Assembly: GCA_023053575.1 (NCBI GenBank)
Contig: JAKZAP010000018.1
Span: forward strand, 2,046,001 to 2,110,000
DNA length: 64,000 nucleotides
Direction: 5' to 3'
DNA from: Branchinecta lynchi
Taxonomy: Eukaryota; Arthropoda; Branchiopoda; Anostraca; Branchinectidae
The number at the start of each line of letters is the position of its first letter. The stretch's first letter is position 1. A model generated the notes under the pieces. The model was not told where the DNA came from. It searched no databases and was given only the letters and a program-made list of their open reading frames with translations. The position numbers and the translations under genes were made by a program. Of the stretch, positions 1-11,515 are shown in pieces.

Positions 1-204
1 GGATTGACCTAAAACTCACCAATCTTGACCTAATTCCCCTATTAACAGTGTGTTGTACTGTCCCCTGGGTCATCAAAGGTCATGCGAAATGAATTAAATG
101 GACTGAATACGGATTTGACGAATATTTTTTAACGTTTTCAGGTTACAAATACGGCAAGCGGTAGAAATCAATTGAAAGGCACATTTAACGTACTGATGTG
201 TCTA

Positions 205-330
205 CGTAGTGTCGTTCGATGTACCGTCGTGTCGGGTTTTTTTCGTCCACGTAATGTCGGGAAATTTATCCATGTAGCGTCGGATTTTGTCCACTTACTG
301 ACGTGTCTACGTAGCGTCGTGTCTATGTAG
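205..330. repeat. Degenerate short repeat (TACGTAG/GTC motif)
   Basis: Several imperfect copies of a short motif of the type GTCTACGTAGTGTCG recur here, including variants with GTCCACGTAATGTCG and GTCCACTTACTGACG. They resemble the 16-bp minisatellite at the far end of the window (62775-64000), which is built from CCGTCACTACGTCCAC-like units. The copies are too diverged to fix a period. Confidence 0.4.
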
Positions 331-790
331 GGGCGCGCACCCGTCTTTGGGTCATAGAACTGCAGGCACAGCTTAACAACCTAAGCAGTTAAGCAGGCTC
401 CTACCTTCCCCATGATAATCTTTTGAGTTTTGGTACATAGCTCTGAGCCGGGCACACTGCCTCCTACGCGTAGATCCACCGGTGAACGCAGTGGCGAGAA
501 CGGAAATTTGTCTGGCTGTGTTACTTTTTTCTGAGAATGCAGAGGAGGGCTCGTGCTTTGTTTTGTTCGAGATTTTTTTTTTTACTTAGAATAAGATGAA
601 TAAAACAATAAACTTTAGTTATAAGGAATAATAATCACTTCAAACTCTTGAAAGAGCGTCAAAGAAAAAGTATGTAAATAATCGACTTCGCATAATAAAA
701 CTTTCATACTATGAGATCAAGATATTTACACCAACATTTGACCAAGATAATTACATTCCGACACTCGCCAGGTAGTTTTTGCAATTTGCT
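331..790. other. No gene seen
   Basis: AT-rich DNA without an open frame or recognisable repeat. It may include the 3' untranslated end of the minus-strand LINE that follows, but no poly(A) or repeat tail in the right orientation can be fixed. Confidence 0.4.
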
Positions 791-794
791 TTTG

Positions 795-2860
795 CTATGA
801 CAATATTTTGCACCAAATGTTTTGATGGGATCCCAAAGGGTAATGTTTGTCGATCCCTTTGTACGTATAATCAGAGCTTGTGGATTTTCTTTTTTTGCTA
901 AGCCCCATATACATTTGATACGAAAACATCCCTACGATCCATCTGAGCCGAGAATCGGAAAATCGGACCATTCTAAGTAACTGTCTATTTCTTATTGAAT
1001 ACAAACCAAAATCTCCCTTCACAAGAATATGACTAAACGACTCTTTAACTCCCAACCAACGCTTAAAATATTTATTTTGGATTACCTCTATTTTTGGTGC
1101 CTTTACATACCCCCAAACTTCTGAAGCATAGTGCATTGTAGGTACAATTTTTGTTTGAAATACCTGCTTATGTAACTTAAGATTTTTAATATCACGAAGA
1201 CTACTACAAGTGTTACCCTTTTGGATGTTTCTTCGTCGCTATAAAAAATCGTTGACAACAGAACCCAACCATTTATTTTCTTCATTTACTCCGCTTTCTG
1301 AAGACGGTGGGTTATAAATAAATTACTTACTTACTTACTTACTTACTACCCATCACTAGCCCCGCACTACGACTACCTCTTGACACGCCCATCTCCACAT
1401 GCTTTGTAAATCGGCAATTTGAAGAAAACTTAACTCCCAGGTAAACAAACTCGCCCACCACTTTTAAAGGAGAACCACCATACAAGAATCCATCGCCCGG
1501 GTCCACTTTACCCCTTCGTCGGAACACCATACAAACGGTTTTACTAGTATGAATCAATAATTCTTTTTTGCCAATATACCGTTCCATAAGAATCCAATAA
1601 TGTTTGCAAATGCTCTCTTGAATCAGCCATCAACGTTACATCATTAGCAAATAACAACTGACAAAGACTGATTATTTTAGTGATAACATTGGTGCACCAT
1701 TTTGGTTCATAAATTCTTCAATATCATTCAAAAAAATAGAAAATAATTTTGGTGACAATGTACATCCCTGCTTTAATCCTATTTTTGAAATTACCTCCTT
1801 TGTAACCGTCCCGCCACCTTCACCACAAACTCACTACTCAACGTAAGGCCCAGGCAACCCTAAATCGATCAAGGACTGGACCAGCAGTCTTCTATTAACA
1901 GTATCAAACGCTCCTTTTAGGTCCAAGAATGCTACATACAACTTACCTTATCTTACCCGAGTATATTTCCTAGCTAATACATTCAAAATGAAAATTTGGT
2001 CCAGAGTGATATAGCCCTTCCTAAATCCTGCTTGGAGGCGCGTTAATACTTCCATTTTATCAATCCACCTCATTATTCTAAAATCCAACACCTTACAAAA
2101 CAACTTACTAGTCACATTACTCAAATGGATGCACCTATAATTCTCCTTCAATGACTTATGTCCTTTCTTAAATATTGGTACTGCCACAGATATATTCCAT
2201 TCTTAGGGCCACTTCGTATTTCCTATGATAAAAGAAAACATCGTCGCCAGGATTGGTAAAAGACTAACCTTACCTAACTTCCAAACCTTCGAAGGAATCC
2301 CACCTAGGCCCGGAGCCGACGCACCTCTCATCTTTTGAAGCCGGTAGAAAACCTCCTGCTCGTTCACTGGTTCTAATAGCCTATAATCATCTTCTCTTAA
2401 CGGTAATCTCACAACATCTTCCAATTCTTTTTTAATATCATCTAACACCCAATCCCTCCTTAATTAAGACTATTTTCTTTTTCCTCAAGGAATTTTGGCC
2501 ATGACTCTGCTGGTGGTACATTCGAATATTCAGTTTTCCCCATTGAAGACTTTATTTCACTCCAAAACTCCTTTCTATCCTTCTCCTTAAAAGCCTTCAC
2601 TATATTTTTATTATTCTCCTCACAAAACCTCCTCATCTTTATCTTTATTAAATTCTTGTATTCACTACGCATATTCCGATATTCTACTAGCTTTTCCAGA
2701 AAACTCACCCCTTTCACTTCCCTCACCCTTTTGAACGCATGCACTACCATACTCCTCCTTACCTTGCACTCCTCATCAAAGAAATCTTTATTCTTTCTAG
2801 GCCTACCTTTATCAATACACTTTCTGCTATTTTCATATACATAAGCCTATACTTCCAACA
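795..2860 (-). pseudogene. LINE-alpha reverse transcriptase and C-terminal region, broken
   Basis: Read on the minus strand from high to low coordinate this gives the successive parts of a non-LTR retrotransposon polymerase in several frames. They are a linker (2750-2460); the RT fingers with an SAPGLGGIPSKVWK-like motif (about 2350-2280); ENYRxIxLxNVTSKLF and QAGFRKG (2187-2000); a palm-to-thumb part ending in FVYLGVKFSS (1587-1339); and a C-terminal part with YASEVWGYVKAPKIEVIQ (1136-795). The RT catalytic block itself is not in an open frame. Frameshifts and stops show it is dead. It belongs with the endonuclease halves at 3060-3450 and 6236-6720 and ORF1 at 6691-7769, all in the same order and strand. 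The class (APE-type LINE) is sure; the clade is not. Confidence 0.85.
1203..1347 (+). mobile_element. Possible short insertion ending in an (ACTT)n tail
   Basis: Between two colinear blocks of the LINE-alpha C-terminal region lies about 145 bp that does not fit the protein pattern and ends on the plus strand in an (ACTT)n run (about 1323-1347). Many LINEs and SINEs end in such a simple tail, so this may be a 5'-truncated insertion. A possible short target duplication is ACTAC on both sides. It could equally be local microsatellite growth. Confidence 0.3.
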
Positions 2861-3059
2861 CTGATTCATCCAGTAACACCTCCGACAACATTTTCTCACA
2901 GTCAAGCATTTTTTGTTGAGTAAGATCACTTTCTAAAATCACTTTTACTCTCTACTCTGCACATTTACTTATTTTTACGGGTCGAATTTCTCCTCACCGA
3001 ATCCTTCCTCTAATCAATTCTTTCTTTCATTCCACCAAAATACTCCGGTACATTTCTCA

Positions 3060-3450
3060 TCAATACTTCCCTCTTTACTCTCATTCGCAATGTATCGGGA
3101 CATGGTCTGAACCCATTAAATTTTCAACACTAAAATCCATGCAAAAAGGCTAAAGAGGACTGCTTACCAGCCCTTAATCAATTAAGCTAGGCACTAGACT
3201 ACCAGAACAAGTGAACTCCCCTATATGTTTGTCTTCCCCCAACCTTCCATTTAAAATCAATAAATTTTTCTCCCTACAAAAATCCAAAAGGTTCAAACCC
3301 TACCTATTTTTCTTTCGTAGCTGATCTTTACTCGTCCTATCCACAATCTCCTCATTCACCTCTCTCCTACTTATCCCACATGGTTGGTCCGGGCACAGCT
3401 CCACATCGGGAAGATCGGTTGCTGGAACCAATGTACGCTTTAAAGTCTCC
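3060..3450 (-). pseudogene. LINE-alpha endonuclease, C-terminal half
   Basis: Minus-strand translation gives GDFKAYIG next to position 3450, then in other frames LLDFCREKNLLILNGR and GSDHVPIHCE. These are the last half of an APE-type endonuclease (the GDFNA and SDHxP signatures), in family order. The first half lies at 6236-6720, and the two are separated exactly at the I|GDF boundary by the inserted element at 3451-6235. Frameshifts and a stop lie in this half. Confidence 0.8.
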
Positions 3451-6235
3451 TAGAAAAAACAAGAGCTACGAGCTCATATGGCACTTGTACGAGTAGGCTG
3501 TACAAGAAAGTAGATGAGAACGTCACAAAATGCACCCGCCATCCAAAAATGCGGTTCGGAAATAGAAATAGGATATTTAGTTTCACTCATTTCTGAGCAG
3601 TTCCGGCATCGTCTCGATTGTCTGTAGCAAATGCACATGACTGTTCAAACTTTCATCCCAATAAATCCATTTGTTTGATCCCTAGACGTGCTACACGATT
3701 TCCGGAACTCACTCTATCTCCACCTACCGTGGCCAAATCTGGTTCGGAATAAAAAAAATCGACCACCTAAAGCATCTTCGTGTATACCATCTATCAAGTT
3801 TCACTCGAATCTGAGCATTTTTGGAAAGTTCTGGTACCCCCCCCCCTCCCACCAACGTTGTCGGAGCCGGTTCGGGCCCAATCTCTTAATTCCCTGTTCC
3901 TGTCCATCGAATCTGAGCATTTTTGGAAAGTTCTGGTACCCCCCCCCCTCCCACCAACGTTGTCGGAGCCGGTTCGGGCCCAATCTCTTAATTCCCTGTT
4001 CCTGTCTCACTCTATCTCCACCTACCGTGGCCAAATCTGGTTCGGAATAAAAAAATCGACCACCTAAAGCATCTTCGTGTATACCATCTATCAAGTTTCA
4101 CTTGAATCTGAGCATTTTTGGAAAGTTCTGGTACCCCCCCCCCTCCCACCAACGTTGTCGGAGCCGGTTCGGGCCCAATCTCTTAATTCCCTGTTCCTGT
4201 CCATCGAATCTGAGCATTTTTGGAAAGTTCTGGTACCCCCCCCCTCCCACCAACGTTGTCGGAGCCGGTTCGGGCCCAATCTCTTAATTCCCTGTTCCTG
4301 TCCATCGAATCTGAGCATTTTTGGAAAGTTCTGGTACCCCCCCCCCTCCCACCAACGTTGTCGGAGCCGGTTCGGGCCCAATCTCTTAATTCCCTGTTCC
4401 TGTCCATCAAGTTTGACTGCAATTGGAGCATAGCCTATCTGCAAGTTTCCAGTACCCCCCCCCCCCTACCTTGGCCGAATCCGGCCCGGACGCCAAATAA
4501 CAAATCTAGGCCGCATAAATTCGGCACTGTCGAGTTTGCATCTCATTCGGTCCATCCGTTTGGTTTTTGTGCATGTCAAAAGTCCCCCCACCCCCAATTC
4601 CCCTATTCGTGGTCGCATATGGTTTTGTTTTACATGTCGAGGCCATCGATTCGTATCACCCATGAAGTTTCACTCGAATCAGACCACTCGTTCGCAATTT
4701 ATAGAAGTCAATTTCCATATTTCTCTTCTCTTGCTCCCCAAAAAATGCTCGGATCTAGGAACGGAAGTTTCCGGGGGTATGTTGTGTCAGGTTCTTAAGT
4801 CAAGATAATTCGGGTCGCAAATATGCCTGCAAAGTTTCGTTGTCGTTTTACATCTGGAACTATTCTAACTCACGACTACCGGAATTCCAGGAAACCCCCT
4901 CCAACTCCCCCCACAGAACCCCGAAACCATCTGGCTCCGTCAATTTCATCTAGGCCCAATGCTTGTTCCATCCATTAAGTTTCGTCCCAATCCCTCTGCT
5001 CTTAGAGTTTCTTGAGTTTTCCATCCCCCCCCCCATCCCCACAGGTATCGGACCCGACCCGGACGTGACACTGATCGTCCGAGGCGATAGCTCACCAGAC
5101 AAGTTTCATTCAAATCCGATCCCCCGTTCAAAAGTTATGCACGCCACTAGATTCCGGACTCCCCATCCACCCACTCCCCCCAAGATGGTCGGGTCGGGGA
5201 AACGGCTGTTCTCAAGTCAATCTGTTCGGATCCCTGACATACCTGCCAAGTTTCATCGCCCTAGGACATCAGGAAGTATGCCGAACTCGCGGGATCACTA
5301 GAAATCCGGACCCCCACCCCAACTCCCCCACAGTACCCTGATCCGGTCCGGTTATTTCAATGACGTGTCTAGGACCTGTGCTTGTTTTTCCCACCAAGTT
5401 TCATCCCGATCCCTCCACTTTTAGCGTTTCTCAAAATATCCGGTTCCCTCCTCCAATTCCCCCCCAGTGTCATCGGATCCGGCCCGGATTTAAAGTGAGA
5501 TGTCTGAGACACGAGGTCATCCTAAATATCAATTTTCATCAAGATCCGATCACCCGTTCGCAAGCTAAAAATACCTCAAATTTTGGCTTCACCCTCCCTC
5601 CACTCCCCCCCCCCCAGATGGTCGAATTGGAGAATTGACGATTATCTATTTAATCTGGTCAGGTCCCAGACATGCCTGTCAATTTCCATCGTCCCAGCAC
5701 ATCAGGAAGCACGGAACTCGCGGGATCACTAAAAATTCGGACTTCTCCCCCCCCCCCAACTCCCCCAAAGTGAGCGGATCCGTTCCGGCTATATCAGTCA
5801 CGTATCTAGGACTTTTGCTTGTACTTTCCACCAAGTTTCCTTCGGATCCCTCCACTCTAAGTGTTTTCCAAGATTTCCGATTTCCCCCTCCAACTCCCCC
5901 CAGTGTCACCGGATCCGGTCTGGATTTAAAATGGAGGGTCTGAGACACGATGTCCTTCCATAGATCAAGTTTCATTAAGATTCGATCACCCGTTCGTAAG
6001 CTAAAAATATCTCATTTTTCCTATTTTTTCCGGATTCCCCCTCCCTCCACTCCCCTCCAGATGGTCAGATCGAGGAAGTGACAATTTCTAATTTAATCTG
6101 GTCCAGTTCCTGATATGCCTGCCAAGTTTCATCGTCCTAGCTTATCTGGAAGTGCCCGAACTAGCAAAACCGGGACCGACAGACCGACAGACCGACAGAC
6201 TCACTGAAGGACAGAAATTAAAAAATTACAAACAA
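3451..6235 (+). mobile_element. GC-rich modular element ('CATATGGCACTTG family'), copy 1
   Basis: The left end carries CAAGAGCTACGAGCTCATAT followed by GGCACTTG, the same terminal motif as at 28821 and at both ends of 49491-49963. The body repeats modules of roughly 420-445 bp. Each holds a phrase like ATGCCTGCCAAGTTTCATCG, seen near 4823, 5251, 5670 and 6115, and stretches of C-runs such as CTCCACTCCCCCCC. The right end is a GACAGACCGACAGA tract then GACAGAAATTA; the terminal hairpin seen in copies 2-4 is missing. No protein is recognisable. The insertion splits the LINE-alpha endonuclease. No clear target duplication is visible beyond A-rich flanks. I do not know the class of this element. 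Confidence 0.75.
3706..4409. repeat. Minisatellite with ~100-bp units and higher-order order
   Basis: Two unit types of about 100 bp alternate. Unit A (3709-3804, again 4007-4103) contains CACCTACCGTGGCCAAATCT. Unit B (starting about 3805, 3907, 4104, 4205, 4305) contains GAGCATTTTTGGAAAGTTCT and a C-run of 8-10 bases. The order is A-B-B-A-B-B-B. Neighbouring B units are nearly identical except in C-run length, so the array is recent. Open frames across it in several directions are by-products of the repeat. Confidence 0.9.
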
Positions 6236-6720
6236 AAATTACAAACAACTGGTCATGGCACCGCAAACGAAAAAAACGCGTTTCTTCTTTCAATAGTTCC
6301 CATACGTCTTCAGTACCATACGAACTAGGCTGTGGTGGGATATAAACGCTACACACTAAAAGCTTAACATCTCCTATACGTAGTGCCACCCACATCATAT
6401 TCTCCGAACGTGATTTCACCTCAAAACAGCCCTGACACAGATCTTCTCTAACACACATAGCCACCCCTCCATAATACCGTCCATTTGCTGAAATTTCCCT
6501 GAAACTCTCGAAAGACCTATAACCCGGCAAATACGTTTCCTTTCCTCCATGGTACCACGTTTCAACCAAACTAATAATGCTCCAGCTTTTATTCTTGACC
6601 TTACTTAACTCCAAAATGTCTAAGCTTTTTATTTCTGAAAAACCTTGAGTGTTCCAGTGAATAGCATCCAGAATCGTTTCCTCATGAATGCTATGGCCAG
6701 GCTTTTCCTAGTCCGATCCT
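6236..6720 (-). pseudogene. LINE-alpha endonuclease, N-terminal half
   Basis: Minus-strand frame with IHWNTQGFSEIK near the start, SIISLVETWYHGG (the catalytic ET motif), YYGGVAMCVRE and KLLVCSVYIPPQ, ending in HDQLFVI. This is the ordered first half of an APE-type endonuclease. The frame is open over this half. It stops being LINE exactly at the edge of the 3451-6235 insertion, and the protein resumes with GDFKAYIG at 3450. Confidence 0.85.
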
Positions 6721-7769
6721 TTTCTCAGTCACTTTAGCACTTGCTGGGTTCCCGTCACTTGGAACCTCACCTTCAAAGTTATTTTCACCTCCGACAGAAT
6801 CTTTCCTCACAAATATTTGTTTCGGAACCGCTGTTAATGAACTCGATCTCGCACGGAAAGACCCTGTCCTCTTTTGGGGTTGCGCGGAACTGTCATTCGG
6901 GCTGATCACTTCAGCGTTACTTCATTTCGTCATTTTGTGAACTAGGACAACAACTGACCGTACACTGCTAGATTCCGGACTCTTGGGAATGGGTGTAAAC
7001 TGCATAGCGCTGCTGAAGACATTGGCATTACTTACGTCTTCAGCACTCCGGAAACTTGCTGCACTAGCGAATGTTCCCAATGAACTTGCCCGTGAACGCG
7101 TACTAGCTGAGTTATCAACCCCTGAGATGCTACGGTAACTACGCACGTCCTTTTTCTCTTGTCGAATAACTTCCTCAACTATTTCCGTTGTAAAGTTCTG
7201 CGCAAACATTCTCGCTCCCACCAGAAGCTTCACACCCCTCAATTTCGCATCCTGCTTATTTTTCCTCGCATCTTCAAGCATTGGCTTTAGCTGCCCTCGA
7301 GCGAACAACTCTCTAGCCGTGTAATCCGGTGCCATGAATACACTAAATCGTTTTGTTACTGTGATGATCTGAGTACGTAATCACGTGTAAGCGCGCTAAC
7401 GAACTTTATTAAAACAGGGGGAATCCCATTCGCCAATTTTAGGCGGAATACGTCTCGTATGTCTTTAAATGTCAAGTTCAGGTTTGGGATTCTGGCATTA
7501 AGAAACTGGGCAACATCTTTCCCAAGGGAGTTTCCTCTGATCTTCGGGGAGAAACTGTATATGATGATGTTATACCGTTTCGCGTCTTTCTCCGCAAAAT
7601 CCACCCTTTTCCTCGTAGTCAATATTTCCGCTTCTAGTTTGGTCACTTTCGGCTGCACCGAACCCATTTCAGCATACCAATGTGAAAATCCAGAGAACAT
7701 TTTTCTCGATAACTCTTCTTTTGTTTTTCTTATTTCTTCCAAAATCTGTTTCATGGCTAGATCTCCCAT
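6691..7769 (-). pseudogene. LINE-alpha ORF1 protein, broken
   Basis: From 7769 downward the frame reads as a nucleic-acid-binding ORF1 protein of the L1-like kind. There is a helical, heptad-rich N-terminus (residues 1-60), then KRYNIIIYSFSPKIRGN, where an RRM-like domain starts, DIRDVFRLKLANG and PVLIKFVS. After a frameshift near 7355 comes FMAPDYTARELFARGQLKPM and a basic C-terminus. A serine-rich tail continues to about 6691 in further frames. Its place just upstream of the endonuclease fits ORF1 of the same element. At least two frame breaks are visible. Confidence 0.75.
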
Positions 7770-7929
7770 CTTTAACAGCCTACTAAGATTGGAAAGCTGT
7801 ACCTGTTCGAGAGCTTGTTATTTTATCCACACTGTCTCGGGCGTGCAGTTCGCTAAGCTACCGTTAATTATGCCACGGCTAACAGCAATTCCAAATCAGC
7901 TTCTCAGCAAAATCCACGTCCAGCAACGA

Positions 7930-10283
7930 TTTATATTTATTTCACGTCTTGACTGAATGAATGCTGAATGGCAACCGAACTTCATACAAAGTTGAAGTCG
8001 GCGGCATGAAAGGGTATCTAATTTAAATCTCTTTAGGAACTGAATGTATGGGACTTTTGGAGCTTTAGATTTAACGAGTATCCGACTGTTCCTGGGTCAG
8101 ACCAAAATGCCAAACCGGACATCCATATTCTAGGTTAGAACGGATTAAAGAAATGGAAACGCGTAGTAAATGGAGAGATGGAACACTGTTAGCGGGACAA
8201 AAGTTTAAGGTAGCTGATAGCAGCCTTAGCTTTTTTAAGCATACTCTCAACCTGTTTTTGCCACCTCAGGTCCGAGCTTATGTATACTCCCAGCAGCTTC
8301 AGTTCGTTTACCTGACACGCGTCTAGGAGTGGTGGGTTGAAAGATAGGGCACCTTGAAGGAAAGAAACTGTTAAAATAACAGACTTGTTCATATTAACAA
8401 CCATTCTGTCAGTCTCTGCTTTCTCTCAGATATCTTTGATTATGGTTGCAGAGCTACTTTGGATACTTTTATAGCTCTTTTCCAGATGAGACAAGTCATT
8501 GACGTATGACGGGCCATCTCGTTTACCATAACACGAAACAACAATGGACCTAAAATATTACCGTGAGGCACACCGTAAAAAACTGGGAGGGAATCAGAAA
8601 ACGTTGATTTATATTTTGTCTGTTGGGTTCTATGCGACAGAAAATTATTTCACAAGGAAATGGTGAACATTAAAATCTAAAACTAACTTCTTTAAAAGCA
8701 CACTTCGGCAGACAAGGTCAAATGCTTTCCTCAGGTCAATCGCAATAAAGTTAATCCAACCTTCAGGGTCGTCCAGATGCTTGAGCATATTGTCAAGCAA
8801 ATTGAACAGGTAATGTGTGGTTGACGTCCTCGGCATGTTCCAAATTGTTTAGGGTCAATCAGCTACAGTACATAACCTTTTAACCATGTGGCTACAAAAC
8901 TTTCATAAACCTTGCTGAAAATAGGCGTCACCGTTATTGGTCACACACCTGAAAAAACATCTTGGGAATCTTTTTGGGGGATAGGAGGAACACTAGTTCG
9001 CTTTACTTTCTTTAATTTTTTCATTGTGTCTAATTCCGAAATCTCGGGGAATTCCGTAAAATCAGAGCTGGACTTGGAATTCCTTCCTCGGGAAGAGGCG
9101 GTAGGGATTGGACGATGTCGGCTGGATGAGTATTTAGTTTATTTTCTGTCTTTGTTTCTTCTTCATCCAACCTGAAATCAACGACAATCTGCGACTTACC
9201 GATCAATATTTACATAACACTTGCTAGGCTTCGTCTGAAAAAGTTGATTAACCTGATTTTCATAATACTGCGACGCCACCTTACGAGTTATTTTTCCTAA
9301 TTCTGTTTTTAAGTTTATTCGCCTGTTCTTTCTTACCTTCACGAAAAAGCCGTCGCCTTTCCTTTACCAAAATTCTTAACCTCCTTCGTGATGCAAGTCG
9401 GTCTGATGAAAAGCGCCTTGTTTTTTTTCAGGGAGTACGTATTAAGCAAAAGGTCCTGAAAAACATATGATTTTCGCTAGTACGCAGAACACACTTCCTT
9501 CCAGTCTTGTTTTTTAAACCATTCTCCGAACTTGAGTAGACCGTATTCAGAGATGGGTCTAATTGTTGTTTCTATACTCGTGTAATTTATTCTTATTTTA
9601 TTTAACGGGTTTAATTCCAGTGTAAAGTGGTAGTTGCTCCTAAAGGAGGACCAGCTACAGGGGCACAATAAAACTCATGCATGTTGGTGGAGATTTTGTC
9701 CAAAAGAGTACCCCCTTTTGCTGTTGGATTCTTTACAACTTGGTTAAGATTAAAAGCCTTTTTTACATAAACAAGTCTTAATTCATTTGCGTCACCAATC
9801 ATAAGCATCCCACAATTAGTAAATCTCCCGTATCTATATGGAATCAGCACTTAATTGTAGTTTCTCCAGGAACGATCACTGGCACTTTGACCAGACGAAT
9901 AGTAATAGCAGCAGACAGCCATTCCGGTGTATTTACGGGGGAGTCTTTTAGGCTTAACAAACGCCCAAATAATTTCGTCAAGCTCACCAAGGCAAGGGAC
10001 ATCGATCATGGAAGCATTGAGTTTTTCATGGCAATAAATAGGCACAACCCCGCCTTTCTTTCCAAGTGGATCCGGACGGCGTTTAAAAAAATTTGTTATA
10101 ATTTGCTACCTTTACCAAATCTGGATTCTGTCTGTGAACTTCAGAAACCACAACAATGGCAGATTTCGTAACGTGGATTAAGCGTTCCAGTTCAGCCAGC
10201 TTATCAGGATTGAAACTTTCCGCGTTTACTGTATAGGAAATTTGGGAAGCTAAATTCATTGGAAGAGTACTCTTTTGAAACAT
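7930..10283 (-). pseudogene. LINE-beta, CR1-like EN-RT polyprotein, broken
   Basis: Reading down from 10283 gives the endonuclease start (ISYTVNAESFNPDKLAELER, vSEv motif), PIYCHEKLNASMIDVP, and the endonuclease end (GDANELRLVYVKKAFNLNQV, PTAKGGTLLDKISTN). Next come a linker (9668-9477) and RT blocks (STTHYLFNLLDNMLKHL, INFIAIDLRKAFDLV at 8836-8645; a GVPHGNILGPLLF block near 8560). The thumb and C-terminus follow (LKLLGVYISSDLRWQKQ at 8404-8189; LEYGCPVWHFGL near 8110). The layout is that of CR1/jockey-type elements. Frameshifts separate nearly every block. The region 8836-9477 is too decayed to follow. Confidence 0.85.
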
Positions 10284-11450
10284 TGCTTACCTTGGCACGG
10301 ATGGAGGGTACTGGGTATTTGTCTGAAACTGCTGTAGTACTTTCCGATTGTAAGCCGGCAACATCATCTAAGGTGGCAATGGAGAAGAACCTGTTAGTAG
10401 TTGTAAATCAAAAACTAATATAGCGCAGGATTTGGAAAGCGGGTAAACCACAATGGCGGTGAGGGTTGGTGGGAAATGAGCTGTTCATAGCTGACTCGTA
10501 TTGGGGGTAGTAGGTAGCTCATAATAATCTTCGGCAGTAAGGGGTTTTCAGCTTTTGCTAGTTGGTGTGTACCTGAAATTTGTTTCCGGTGTATTCGATG
10601 GTAAGAACATATTGGTTCCCAATTGTAAGACATGCAAGGGATTTGTAAGTAATAATTGACTGTTATGCTACAATCATCTTCAGGGAAGAGGGGTTTGCAA
10701 CTTTTGCTAGCTCGTGTACCCATCATTTTTATCCGGTGAACTTGATGTCTATCACGGGAGAGGGACTTGTAAGTAAGAATCGGTTCAATAGTGGCTAGAA
10801 CTTTTGCAAAGTGATGCACATTTTATTCGATTTCTATAAATCTGACGTTAAGAAAGTTTGTATCGAAGGTCTATCGCTGTAACCTAGGATTAACTGTTTA
10901 CACACCGGATACGAACGATAATGTAAAACAATGAGCTAGTTTTGTAATAATTAATAGTGTCATCTAAGGTATTTTAATCCTGAAAAGTTCCGGCTAGCTT
11001 TATAATAACAACTAGATTATATAAGATATTGTTCGAAGTTTTCATCCGTCACGATGTCTACGATTGAAAAGGATAAAGTTGAACTGGCTGCAAAGTCAAT
11101 TTAGTCCCTTCTTCCGATATTCTTTTGTTGTTGTTTTTACAACGCTGAACAATAGCTTTTATTCATGTGATGACTCTTTTTAGAACATACCGTTTTAAAA
11201 GCTTCGATAAGTTGATAACCTTAGCATTTAACAGACAGCGAAGAAACAAAACCAAAGTGTTGCTCTCGCGACACTTTAGTCGGCCAAGCCGGACAAAGGT
11301 TGCCGCAACACTTCACGTTGCTCAGGCAACGTAGGTCTAGTATATTTTTGTCTTTTGTTTGTATTGAATTAAATCGAAAAAGTAAGAAGCTTTCCTCTTA
11401 TTTGGAAGAAGTTAAAGATAAAGCATATAGCTCACACATCCATATTTACA
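10284..11450. other. Upstream of LINE-beta: diverged internal duplication, no gene
   Basis: Between about 10450 and 10800 two blocks of about 130 bp are diverged copies of each other, sharing TTTTGCTAGYTxGTGTAC-like phrases. They lie directly upstream of LINE-beta and could be remnants of its 5' region. A 134-codon minus frame (10819-10415) runs through them but has no family signature. From 10820 to 11450 I see AT-rich DNA only. It may hold the 5' end of the LTR element that follows, but LTR ends could not be found. Confidence 0.4.
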
Positions 11451-11515
11451 AACCATGTTACCGGTTATGTCCCCTTTGACTCCCCCCCACCCAATCTCCC
11501 CAAACACCATGGTGA

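Noticed and set aside
3688..4444. Overlapping open frames of 60-190 codons on both strands
   Set aside because: They run through a ~100-bp minisatellite without stops in its unit; the repeated peptide has no family and all frames behave alike.
11241..11400. Possible 5' LTR beginning TGTTGC
   Set aside because: No matching 3' LTR, no primer-binding site and no TG...CA pair could be shown.
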